NCBI RefSeq assembly: GCF_003337565.1 | Contig: NZ_QPJL01000007.1 | Coordinates: 1-64,000, forward strand | Direction of reading: 5' to 3' | DNA length: 64,000 nt | DNA from: Paracoccus lutimaris | Lineage (GTDB): Bacteria > Pseudomonadota > Alphaproteobacteria > Rhodobacterales > Rhodobacteraceae | Part shown: in pieces, positions 28,901 to 37,200 of the stretch | Position numbering within the stretch: the stretch's first letter is position 1 | How the letters are laid out: the number at the start of each line of letters is the position of its first letter | Notes under the pieces: generated by a model | What the model saw: the letters and a program-made list of their open reading frames with translations, nothing else | Told to the model about the DNA's origin: nothing | The model's database searches: none | Made by a program: the position numbers and the translations under genes

Positions 28901-29289
28901 GTGGGCAGGGCCAGCCATTCCACGGCGGAGTCAGTCAGCACCAGACGCGCCCCGGCGATCAGTTTCGGCAGCGGCGCGTCCGACATGGCGGGGGCATCAG
29001 TCTGTCCGGTGAAATGCGGCACGGTCTGGCGGCTGGAATGGTCCGTCACGCGCTGCGAGCGGATGATTGGGCCCGCCTCTGCCGCCGCGGTCCGCGCCTC
29101 GTCGCGCAGACGCGCCAGTTCCTTCAGCGCGGAGAAGGCCCGCACCACGCCTGCCACCGAATTGCGATCGGTGATGGCGATGGCACTCAGCCCCAGTTCT
29201 GCCGCCCGCGATACCAGTTCCTCTGGATGCGAGGCGCCGGTCAGGAAGGTGAAGTTCGATGTGACGCAAAGTTCGGCGTAGGGAATCAT
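25942..29289 (-). CDS. dnaE2: error-prone DNA polymerase DnaE2
   Basis: The polymerase of the ImuA-ImuB-DnaE2 mutasome, which copies damaged DNA with low fidelity. The 1115-residue protein starts at ATG 29289 (IPYAELCVTSNFTFLTGASHP), overlapping the imuB stop by 4 bases. Order: PHP domain (about 1-300), polymerase III alpha palm with catalytic motif PPDIDVDFEHERREEV, helix-hairpin-helix region and a C-terminal OB fold (ITVTGLVITRQRPGTASG), ending in the typical KLFPSRDFH. The longer upstream frame is rejected because it lies in another gene. It is the last gene of an SOS operon headed by a LexA box. Confidence 0.95.
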   Translation of the reverse strand: MIPYAELCVTSNFTFLTGASHPEELVSRAAELGLSAIAITDRNSVAGVVRAFSALKELARLRDEARTAAAEAGPIIRSQRVTDHSSRQTVPHFTGQTDAPAMSDAPLPKLIAGARLVLTDSAVEWLALPTDLAAWSRLTRLLSIGKRRTAKGECHLQRADLVEWGKGMVLIALSPDPLDDPGPKSTRGDLRAIGRAFPGQCFLGAAPRYDGRDQIRFDRIGILAQEVSQPMVAVGDVLMHRSARRPLADVLTCMRLGCTIDAIGEHRLVNGERRLKSGAEMAKMFHRHPAALRRTLEIADRCAFRLSDLRYQYPDESENEPAQDRLERLAREGLHWRYPSGAPPKIVHRVEKELTLIREVYYAPYFLTVHDIVQFARSKGILCQGRGSAANSVVCYLLGITEVPPESITLIFERFISKERGEPPDIDVDFEHERREEVIQWIYARYGRERAGLTATVIHFRSRAAIREVGKVMGLSQDVIARLSGQIWGWSSPPPGEDRLRDAGLSLADRRVQLAVRLIGEIIGFPRHLSQHVGGFVITKGRLDELCPIENAAMDDRTIIEWDKDDIDALGLLKVDILALGMLTCIHKAFALLDEHRGQQLTLANVPPEDPSIYDMLCRADAIGVFQVESRAQLNFLPRMRPRKFYDLVCEVAIVRPGPIQGGMVHPFINRRMGREKVEDLGPAMMEVLGRTYGVPLFQEQAMQIAVVAAGFTPSEADRLRRSLATFKRMGTIGSFRDRFVSGMLARGYDADFAARCFAQIEGFGSYGFPESHAASFARLVYISAWLKCHHQAVFTCALLNSQPMGFYAPAQLVRDARDHGVEVRPISVNHSFWDCTLEPRPDGALALRLGFRQIKGMREEDAIWIAAARGNGYPDVESLWRRAGVHADALERLAEADAFAAIGLNRRDSLWAAKALKAPAPLPLFGSDGEGAAEPDVKLPQMTLGQEVIEDYLSLRLSLRAHPMELLRPRLAESLAHDRLPQASGRITVTGLVITRQRPGTASGVIFLTLEDETGTANVVVWKKVYETFRKAVIAGRLVSVTGRIERDGPVTHLIAERVEDVSPLLATLGRPVLIPPNDGRADETRRPTGGSRRPTARHPREQARKLFPSRDFH

Positions 29290-30785
29290 GCGAACTCCCC
29301 CTGTACGTGCCAGTTCTGCGCCCCTCCGGGCGCGGGCCAGTCCGGGGTTTGCGGGGTGTGAAACAGCCAGAGCCGCGGCCCTTCCCGGGTTTCGATCCGC
29401 CAGTAATCGCGCAGGCCCGACCGCCAGACGGGATCGTCGAACCACCATTCCGGCGTGATGCGTTCTGGGCCCAGCGCGCGCAGCGTGGTGAAGCGCATGC
29501 GCCGCCAACGGAAACTCGCGGGCGGGTTGCCCGAGGCGGCGGTCACCGGCTCGGGCGGAAACAGGGAGATCGGCCGCGCCGCCCCCCCGCGATGCGGGAT
29601 CGGTTCGGATGCGGAATAAGCAGCCGGGGCCAAGAGGAAACTGCGCTCAGGGATCAGGCTGGTTGCAGGCAACAGCCGCAGCACCCGGTCAAAGCCGATG
29701 CGGTTGCCGACAGAGGACAGAAGATCAGCCAACGCATCGTCGTGCCGGATCGCCTGGCCGCCACCAATCTGTTCCGGCGCAAGGGCCTCTGTCACCGGGG
29801 CAGTCAGGCGAAGGGCATCAATGCCGAAACCGGCATCCACCTCGTCCACGCCCTTGGCAAACAGCGCAACGATGCGGGCCGCGTCGCGCATCGGGCGGGC
29901 GAGACCGATCTCGACCTGTGAAGATTGGCGATCAACTCGGCGCAGCTCCAACCGGACCCGGCGTGCGCCCATCCGATGCTGGGCGAGTTTGGCGCAGAGC
30001 CGGTCCAGCAGGCGCTCCAGCCCCGCCATGACATCGGATTGCAGCCCGATCGGTTCGGGGAGCGTCATCCGCACCCCAAAATGCGGGGCGTCCGGTTCCG
30101 CTGCAACGGGCTCGTCCCGCTGCCCGAGCGCCTGATCCAGCCGCAGAACCAGCCCTTGCCCGAAGCGGCGGGCCAGAGGCGCGCGCGGCAAATGTGCCAA
30201 ATCGGCAATACGTGCCAGACCCACCCGCGCCAGCGCCTCGGCCGTTTCAGGATTCGCTCTGAGGGCTGTCACCGGCAAGCGACCGATTCCCTCGATCAGT
30301 CGCCCGTCAGGCACGATGCCGCCGCCGTTACGAGCCAGCGCATGGGCTGCGCCTCGGGTTCCTGCTATGGCGCTTTCCGGATGCAGGCCCGCCCGCGTCA
30401 GTCGCGCGTGCAAGTCCTCGCGCAAATCGGCTTCGCCGCCAAACAGATGCGGCACGCCCGAGATATCGGCCAAAAGACCGTCCGCGCCATCCGTGGCAAT
30501 CATGGGGGCATAGCGGCTGGCCCAGCGGCGCAAGGACACCAGCGCCGCCGCCTCACGCGCCAGATCAGCGGGGCGGATGGCAAGATCGGGACAGATCGCG
30601 CGGGCATCGGCCAGTGCCATGCCGCGATGCAGGCCGCGGGCCGTGGCGGCGGGGTTCAGGCAATGCAGATGATCGGCATTGCCCGAGCGCAGGCTCAGGG
30701 CAAGGGGCCCTTCAACCGGGCGGTTCCGCAGGCTGATGTCGCTGCCCAGCCTCGGAAACCAGATGGACAGCAGCCGTCGCGCCAT
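29286..30785 (-). CDS. imuB: mutasome protein ImuB (inactive Y-family polymerase)
   Basis: A 499-residue Y-family polymerase relative that bridges the beta clamp and DnaE2. The N terminus (RRLLSIWFPRLGSDISLRN) lacks the first catalytic acidic residue that active Y polymerases have in their DMDxFFASVE motif, as known for ImuB. Helix-hairpin-helix-like LARVGLARIADLAHLP and a little-finger region follow; the C-terminal third (RMRFTTLRALGPERITPEWW) matches the ImuB-specific tail. It overlaps imuA by 74 bases and dnaE2 by 4. Confidence 0.9.
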   Translation of the reverse strand: MARRLLSIWFPRLGSDISLRNRPVEGPLALSLRSGNADHLHCLNPAATARGLHRGMALADARAICPDLAIRPADLAREAAALVSLRRWASRYAPMIATDGADGLLADISGVPHLFGGEADLREDLHARLTRAGLHPESAIAGTRGAAHALARNGGGIVPDGRLIEGIGRLPVTALRANPETAEALARVGLARIADLAHLPRAPLARRFGQGLVLRLDQALGQRDEPVAAEPDAPHFGVRMTLPEPIGLQSDVMAGLERLLDRLCAKLAQHRMGARRVRLELRRVDRQSSQVEIGLARPMRDAARIVALFAKGVDEVDAGFGIDALRLTAPVTEALAPEQIGGGQAIRHDDALADLLSSVGNRIGFDRVLRLLPATSLIPERSFLLAPAAYSASEPIPHRGGAARPISLFPPEPVTAASGNPPASFRWRRMRFTTLRALGPERITPEWWFDDPVWRSGLRDYWRIETREGPRLWLFHTPQTPDWPAPGGAQNWHVQGEFA

Positions 30786-31314
30786 TCCAGTTCACAATCC
30801 AACTTCCGCAAGTTCCCTTTTTGTTCTTATTAAGGGTCCAGCAATGCAGAGTCGAGTCCGCCGCCGGGCTTGCTACGGGGGCACAGGCCCAGCGCGTTTC
30901 GGTGGCATTGCTGCCCGCGCCTTCGCGGATCAGCATCAGGCCGGTGGTCCGCCCGGCTTCGGCCGCCAGTTGCAGGCGACGCCCGGCGGTCAGCGACAGG
31001 GGCTTTTCCGGTTCGGCGATGACAAGGCCGACGGGAGCCGAGCGCAGTGCCTCCTCGATGCACCACAGCAGATCGGTCTCGCCCTCGGCGCGGAACAGGT
31101 GCAGCCGTTCGCCGACACCTTTCGGCAACCCGCGCAGCATCGGCAGTTCCGGCACATGGGCGGGCAGGATCCAGACCAGCGGGCCGGGATGCCGCACCGC
31201 CTGAAACAGCGCAAAGGTTCGGCGACCGCGGCCTTCGGCTTCATGCACACGTCGCCCACAAAGGTCGAATTCGTCGGCGTGGGCCAGTTCAGGGCGCAAG
31301 GTCTCAGGCCGCAT
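30712..31314 (-). CDS. imuA: mutasome protein ImuA (SulA/RecA-like)
   Basis: A 200-residue RecA-fold relative without a clear Walker A motif, as is usual for alphaproteobacterial ImuA. Recognisable stretches are GRRTFALFQAVRHPGPLVWILP, LHLFRAEGETDLLWCIEEALRSAPVGLVIAEP and LTAGRRLQLAAEAGRTTGLMLI. The C-terminal third overlaps the imuB start by 74 bases; an overlap is common for this pair. It overlaps the SRAP gene by 11 bases. Start ATG 31314. Confidence 0.87.
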   Translation of the reverse strand: MRPETLRPELAHADEFDLCGRRVHEAEGRGRRTFALFQAVRHPGPLVWILPAHVPELPMLRGLPKGVGERLHLFRAEGETDLLWCIEEALRSAPVGLVIAEPEKPLSLTAGRRLQLAAEAGRTTGLMLIREGAGSNATETRWACAPVASPAADSTLHCWTLNKNKKGTCGSWIVNWNGATAAVHLVSEAGQRHQPAEPPG

Positions 31315-31984
31315 CTTCCCGCACTCCCTCCGCCACGATCTGCAGCGTACCGTCGGGCAGGGGGCGTTGCAGCGGCAGGGCCTCGGCCACCGGTGCAGTC
31401 AGCCAGCGCCGCCACTCCTCGGGCCTGGTCAGGATCACCGGCATCGCCTTGGGATGGATCTTCGCGACCTCGGCATTGGGTGGGCAGGTCAGAAAGCCGA
31501 ACAGCTCTGCCGTTACCTCGCCCTCCTTCAGCTTGCGCACCGAGGTCCATTCGGTGCGGATGCCCGCGAAGAAGGCCAGGGGGCGATACTGGCCAAGCGC
31601 GAACCAAACCGGATGGTTGCGGGGTGCGCCCGGGCGGCTGTCGATCTCGGAAAAGCTGGTGAAGGGGACGAGGCAGCGATGCTCCACCCCGAGCCAGCGT
31701 CTCCAATGGGCCGAAGCGACATTGCGAATATTGGTGACGCCCGGATCGGTGCGCTTGCCTGCCAGAAACACCTGCGGTGTCGGCATACCCCAGCGCGCCA
31801 TGGTCAATTGCCAGCCACCCTGTGTCCCGTGCCGGATGATCGGCGCGGGATAGTCGGGGAAGATTCCGGTCATGGGTGGCAGGTTGCCGGTCAGATCGAC
31901 CAAGTCCTCGTCATCCCCGCGCATGTCGTCAAAGACATGGCGCATGGCGTCCTGGCTCTTGGTCTGGGAATACAAATTACACAT
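31304..31984 (-). CDS. SOS response-associated peptidase, SRAP family (YedK/HMCES-like)
   Basis: A 226-residue protein that crosslinks to abasic sites in single-stranded DNA through its N-terminal cysteine. Cys2 directly follows the start Met (MCNLY), and the other conserved residues are visible: the NIRNVAS segment, the Glu of VPFTSFSEID and the His of IHPKAMPVILT. It is the first gene of the operon with imuA, imuB and dnaE2, replacing the lexA copy found at this place in some other bacteria, and has a LexA box 32 bases upstream. Shielding of abasic sites and lesion bypass are therefore induced together. Confidence 0.92.
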   Translation of the reverse strand: MCNLYSQTKSQDAMRHVFDDMRGDDEDLVDLTGNLPPMTGIFPDYPAPIIRHGTQGGWQLTMARWGMPTPQVFLAGKRTDPGVTNIRNVASAHWRRWLGVEHRCLVPFTSFSEIDSRPGAPRNHPVWFALGQYRPLAFFAGIRTEWTSVRKLKEGEVTAELFGFLTCPPNAEVAKIHPKAMPVILTRPEEWRRWLTAPVAEALPLQRPLPDGTLQIVAEGVREDAA

Positions 31985-32015
31985 GCGAAGGTCCGGGAAT
32001 CATAAAGACAGGATG

Positions 32016-32030
32016 GAACATTGCCAGAAC
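32016..32030 (-). promoter_or_regulatory. LexA box (SOS operator)
   Basis: GAACATTGCCAGAAC is a perfect GAAC-N7-GAAC, the reverse complement of the alphaproteobacterial LexA site GTTC-N7-GTTC. It lies 32 bases before the SRAP start, where the promoter of the SRAP - imuA - imuB - dnaE2 operon must be. Confidence 0.88.
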
Positions 32031-32278
32031 AGAGACTTCGGGGAAAGCGTGGTTCAGATTTCGGCCTGATCCAAGGTGCAGATTTGTGCCCATCGCCGCA
32101 GGGGACAGATGCCGCTTAGCTGTGCAACCATTCCGGCGCAGCGAATCCCTGCCGCTTTTTGAAACCGTGAACCCGTGATCCGGGCCGGGCGATGCGCCGC
32201 GGTCGAGGCGTTCGGCGCTTCCCGTTCTGATGTCGCCTGGCCCGGGCTTCACACGAGCTGGTTCTCCACCAAGCCGGA

Positions 32279-34201
32279 TCAGAAGTCCGTCTCGACGTAG
32301 ACCCCGGCGCAGTCGTAGGCGACGGCGGCGGCTGTCGCGCCGGTGTTCATGAACAGCCGTGGGGATAGGAATTGCGTCGTGGCTGGCAGGTCGGCGGTGA
32401 TCTCCTGCTCGAACACCGCGCCTGAGACCTCGTCGACCACCCGCACCCAGACAGAGCTTCCGTTCGGAGGCGCGGCGATGAACAGCGTCAGCACTCCGCC
32501 TGTGGCGATACCGAAACTCGCGCCCAAGTCGGTCAGCGTCGGCGCCCCGGTGCCGTCATTCGCGACCAGCTGCCAACGGGTGTGCGTCCCGCGCTGGAAG
32601 CCGATGCCAATGCAGTTGATGGCTGCGGCCAGTGTCAGGGTGGTGGCAAGGGCTGCCGTTGAACCATAGAGGCCGAAGAAGCCCATGCCCGTCGCCTGCA
32701 GTGTCGTGAGCGAAATCCTGGTGACGAAGGTCCAGCCGCCCAAGCCCGCCGCGTTGCCGCGCCAGCAGGCCCAGCCTGCGGAGCGCTGGTCGGCGACCGA
32801 GTCCACGACGGCCGCCGAGGTCAGACGCCAGCGCCGCATCGAGGCGGCGAGGTTCGTCGCGGCGAGGGTCGGGTGCGAGACGGTGCCGACCGAGGTGATC
32901 GGCAGGCCTTCGGTCGTGATCGTGGTGCTGACCGAGGGCGACCAGTTTGCGATCCGGTTCACCCCGAAGTGCGGCTGCAAGGGGAAATCCCGTCCCGAGG
33001 GACGCATGACGTCGATCCACGGCGCTCCGGCGCGGTTGCGGGCATAGACCGATGCCTTGCCTGCGGGCGGCGGGGTTGGCGCGGCCGCCAGTCCCGGCAA
33101 TACCGTCGGCTGCGGCAGTTCCACTTGGCCGCTGGTGCGGTCGATCCGGATCGCGTCGAAGAACGTGGATCCGTCAGGGCTGACCTTGAAGCTGAAATCG
33201 TCGTTGCCGAGCAAGCCAATCAGCGCCCGCGCCGAAAACCCGGTCTTGAAGGCGAAAGCTGCATCGTTTCCGGCGGCCGCCTTGTTGACGGTGGCCTCGA
33301 TGCCTGCGCCTGCGTTGTTGAACAGCAGTGCCGGAGTGTTGACCGAAACCCGGTTGTAACTGTCCGCCGTGGCCCCGCCGAGGCCGAGAAGCTGAGCAGT
33401 CAGGTTCGCCTGCGGCATGCCGACCTGCGTGACCGCATTGGCGAAGGTGACCGTGGGCGTGTTCACCACCGTCGTGCCGCCTGCGCCAGCCGTCGCAGAG
33501 CCGATGTTCACGACCGTGGTCGATCCGGAGGCGCCGCCGGTGCCGAGGTTCACGGTCTTGGTGACGCCGGTGGTCGTCGCCCCGGTGCCCATTCCGTAGG
33601 TCGCGGTCGTCGTGGCCGTGCCGATGCTGGCGGACGCTGCCGAGACGGTGACCGTGCCCGAGGCGGTCAGAGTCCCCGAAAACGTCTTGTTGCCCGTGAA
33701 GGTCTGGGTGCCTGCAAGGATCGCCAGTTCCGACGAGGTATTCGGCAGGGTGAAGCTGCGCGTGGTGCCCGCGCTGATCCCCGCCAGCGAGAAGGTTGCC
33801 TTTTTTGTAGGGTCGGCGTCGTTCACCAGGCTGAAGACCGCGTCCGACACAGCGCGCGGCTCGCCCACCACCTCCCAGGCGCTGCCGGTCCAGACGAGGA
33901 ACAGCCCCTCTGCAGCGACCCACACAAGCCAGCCGGTACGCGGGACGAGCCGGATCCATGCGCCGTCGACCCAGAAGGCGATGTTCAGGTCCCACCCCGC
34001 CCAAAGTCCGGTCGCGCCAGAGGCCACCAGATGGCGGTTGCCGTCCGCCGGGCTGGCTGGGGGCGCGGTGCGCGTGCGATCGAGGACCGAGAGCTGCACC
34101 ATCGCATCAAGCAGCCGCAGCGCCTCGTTGTGGGTGACATGCTTCTGCGCCTGGGCGGCCAGAAGGTAGGGCAGGCCCAGATGGGTCGTGGTGTCGGACA
34201 T
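32279..34201 (-). CDS. DUF2793 phage tail-fibre-like protein
   Basis: A 640-residue protein of the last position in the phage late operon. The N-terminal 100 residues are the DUF2793 domain (LGLPYLLAAQAQKHVTHNEALRLLD, then GATGLWAGWDLNIAFWVDGAW), common in GTA-like and alphaproteobacterial phage tails. Residues about 150-260 are a low-complexity Thr/Ala/Ser/Gly stretch (TFTGNKTFSGTLTASG type repeats) like a fibre shaft, and the C-terminal part is a globular beta-rich tip. Likely a receptor-binding or fibre protein. Host-range tip sequences of this kind vary quickly, so no receptor can be named. Confidence 0.78.
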   Translation of the reverse strand: MSDTTTHLGLPYLLAAQAQKHVTHNEALRLLDAMVQLSVLDRTRTAPPASPADGNRHLVASGATGLWAGWDLNIAFWVDGAWIRLVPRTGWLVWVAAEGLFLVWTGSAWEVVGEPRAVSDAVFSLVNDADPTKKATFSLAGISAGTTRSFTLPNTSSELAILAGTQTFTGNKTFSGTLTASGTVTVSAASASIGTATTTATYGMGTGATTTGVTKTVNLGTGGASGSTTVVNIGSATAGAGGTTVVNTPTVTFANAVTQVGMPQANLTAQLLGLGGATADSYNRVSVNTPALLFNNAGAGIEATVNKAAAGNDAAFAFKTGFSARALIGLLGNDDFSFKVSPDGSTFFDAIRIDRTSGQVELPQPTVLPGLAAAPTPPPAGKASVYARNRAGAPWIDVMRPSGRDFPLQPHFGVNRIANWSPSVSTTITTEGLPITSVGTVSHPTLAATNLAASMRRWRLTSAAVVDSVADQRSAGWACWRGNAAGLGGWTFVTRISLTTLQATGMGFFGLYGSTAALATTLTLAAAINCIGIGFQRGTHTRWQLVANDGTGAPTLTDLGASFGIATGGVLTLFIAAPPNGSSVWVRVVDEVSGAVFEQEITADLPATTQFLSPRLFMNTGATAAAVAYDCAGVYVETDF

Positions 34202-34222
34202 GGAGCTTCCCGCAGGTTGGGA

Positions 34223-37200
34223 TCAGAATTGCAGCGTGACCGCGGCGGGCGTGCCGCGGCCGAGGCGGTTCGAAAGCTGGAAGATCCGGATGGCCAGCGT
34301 CTGGCCGGGCCCGAGCGGCGCGCCCCAATCGGCGGTCTGCTGGGCGGCGGCGTAGATAACGGAGGTCGTGGTGCTGGTCAGCGTGCGCTTGACGACGGTC
34401 CCGTCAAGAATCTGGACGTCGTAGGATTCCAGGTCCTCGGCCAGCGGCACCTCGACCTGTTCCCAGGCATCGGCCACCAGCGCGCGGGACCGGCGCGTCC
34501 AGCGGATGGTCAGATCGCCCGGGCTGCGGGCCGTTCGCCACGGCTGTTCGACATGGACCGGCGCGAAGGGCACGAGACCCCGGCCGGTCGGCGTGAAGCC
34601 CAGCGCGGCATAGCCTGCATCGCTGACCGCCCGCGCAGCCGGGCCCACGCGCCAGTTCCATGGCAAGCCAAGGTCTGCCTCAGCAATGGGGATTGAGGCC
34701 AAAGTCGCGTCCAGCACCACGACCCGCGCCCCGGCGGGAGCCGGGTTGCCGATGGCATGCTCCGTTCCGCGCTGGCCACGCAGGAGACGGGTCAGCCGAT
34801 ATCGGCCTGGGGCGATGAGTTCGGCTTGGGCAGCCTGGACGATCTCCCAGGCCCCGGCCGCCGTCTCCACGGCCAGTGCATTCGCCCCGCCGAACAAGGC
34901 GAGGTCCGTCACACTCTCGAGCGTCCCCGACAGAAGATCGACGACCAGCGCATTGCCCAGATCGAAGCGTGAAGTGGGGCCGGGAAAGAGGTCGAAGGCC
35001 AGCGTCCCGATCCGCGCCCGACTGCCGAAGGTCGTCAGCAACGCGAACCCGTCCGTCGAGGCGCTGCGGAACACCGCGATCTCGCCCGGCCAGGGGCTGG
35101 CATGGGCGGCGATCAGGGGGCGATGGGCAGGCTGGTCCTCGCTGATCTGCGGCAGGTCCAGCATAACCACTTCCGGCGTGCCAAAGACGACGGGGCTGGC
35201 AAGCGAGGCCGGGCGCGGATCGCCGGGTGGCAGATCGTAGGCGGCGCGGTCCTGGCGGACAGCCTCGATCCCGCGCGCCTCGGCATCGGCGACGGAGACG
35301 AGGCGGAACTCGACCTCACGGCCATCATGCGCCAGCCGGATGACGTCGGCGGGATCGAGGGCTAGCCGCGAGGGCGGCAGGCGGAAGGTGGCGCTCTCCC
35401 GGCCGATCCAGGCTTCCATCAGCGCGCGGCGGCAGCGGCGTTCGGCCTCTTCGGGCGGGATCGCCATCGGGAAACTTTCCGAGGCAATGCGCGTGGTGTC
35501 GACCGTGATACGGCGGGCCTCGACAAGCGCTGCGTCATAATCCTCGTCCGCGCGGGCGACCTGCCATTTCAGCGCCTGGGGCAGTTCGGTCTCCTGGCCG
35601 CGGGTCAGCTCGAAGGCCTCGCCCTCGCGGCTTGCGACGAGATCGTCGATGGTGAGCGTCGCAACCGAGGCGCGGCCGCGCATGACGAAGCGGATCACGC
35701 CCTCCGTTTCGATGGCATCGAACCCGAAGTGGCGGGCCAAGGTGGAAATCGAGGCGCGGGGGCTTTCGAGTGCCCCGATCACATAGCCCTCGACCGCGCC
35801 CCAGAGGCCCGAGACGTCGATCAGGCTTTCCGCCAGCCCAGCGCGCAGGCAGAGATGGCGCACGAGGGCCGGCAGCGACACCGCGCCGAGCCGTCCGGTC
35901 AGCCAGTGACCGAGCCGCCAGTTCGGGCCGTCTGTCCAGGTGCCGGTCAGCTCCGGAAAGAACGGATAGGGCCGCGCGTCCCAGGTCCAGGCGGCGCATT
36001 CGGGGACATGGACCATCCGGCCGCCGTAGACGGATGACGTCGGGTTGTTCGCGCCCTGACCCCACCAGAGGTAGCTGGCCTCGAGGTAGGCGCGTTGGAT
36101 CGCGTCGTCGCGCCAGCCTCGCGAGAAATGCGGCGTGAAGCTCTCCGACGACTTCGGGTCGAAGAACACGTTGGGCTGGTTGGTGCCCCGGTCGATGGCC
36201 GGACAGCCGAGCTCGGTGAACCAGATCGGCTTCGACTCCGGCACCCACGCCGTCGGTGTGCCGCTCTCCACCCCACCCGGGCGATTGTAGTGCGGGTTCG
36301 ACCACCAGGCGCGCAGGTCCTTGTAGCGGAACACCCACGGCTTGGCCGCCGCGCCATCGGTGATCGGGGTGCGGACCTGCGCGGATCTGTCGGCGGCAGA
36401 GGCATAGAACCAGTCGAAGCCTTCGCCGCCCGCGATGTTCCTCTGCAGATAGGTCCGGTCATAGATCGCAGGCCAGCCCTCGGCCGCGTCGGCATGCTCG
36501 AACCCGTCCCGCCAGTCGGAGAGCGGCATGTAATTGTCGATCGCGATGAAATCGATGTTGGCATCCGACCAGAGCGGGTCGAGGTGGAAGAACACGTCGC
36601 CGCTGCCGTCGCCCGGCTGGTGCCCGAAGTATTCCGACCAGTCGGCGGCGTAGCCGATCTTGGTGCCGGACCCGAGGATCGAGCGCACATCGGCGAGCAG
36701 ATCCCGATAGGCCTGCACGGCGGGATAGGTGCTGGCCCCCGAGCGGATCGTCGTCAGCCCCGGCATCTCGGTGCCGATCAGGAAGGCGTCGACACCGCCC
36801 GCCGCCGCGCAGAGATGGGCGTAGTGCAGCACCATGCGCCGCAGGCCCCAGTCGCCGGACGGGCCGGTCCACGAAACCGACTGGCCCGAGACACTAAAGC
36901 TCGCGGGCGTCGCGGCTCCGAAGAAGCTCGCGACCTGCGCGGCGGCCGTGCCGGTCTTGTCCACGGTCCCGGCGAAGCCCGCTGCAGGCGAACAGGTGAT
37001 CCGCCCCCGCCAGGGAAACGCGGGCTGGCCGGTCTCGGCGGCGTTGTCCGAATAGGGGTTCGGCAGACTGTTGCCGGGCGGCACGTCCATCAGGATGAAG
37101 GGATAGAATGTCACGCGCAGCCCGCGGGCCTTCATCTCCTGGATCGCCTGCACCACGGCGAAGTCGGACGGCGTGCCGCCATAGACCGGGCGATCCTGAT

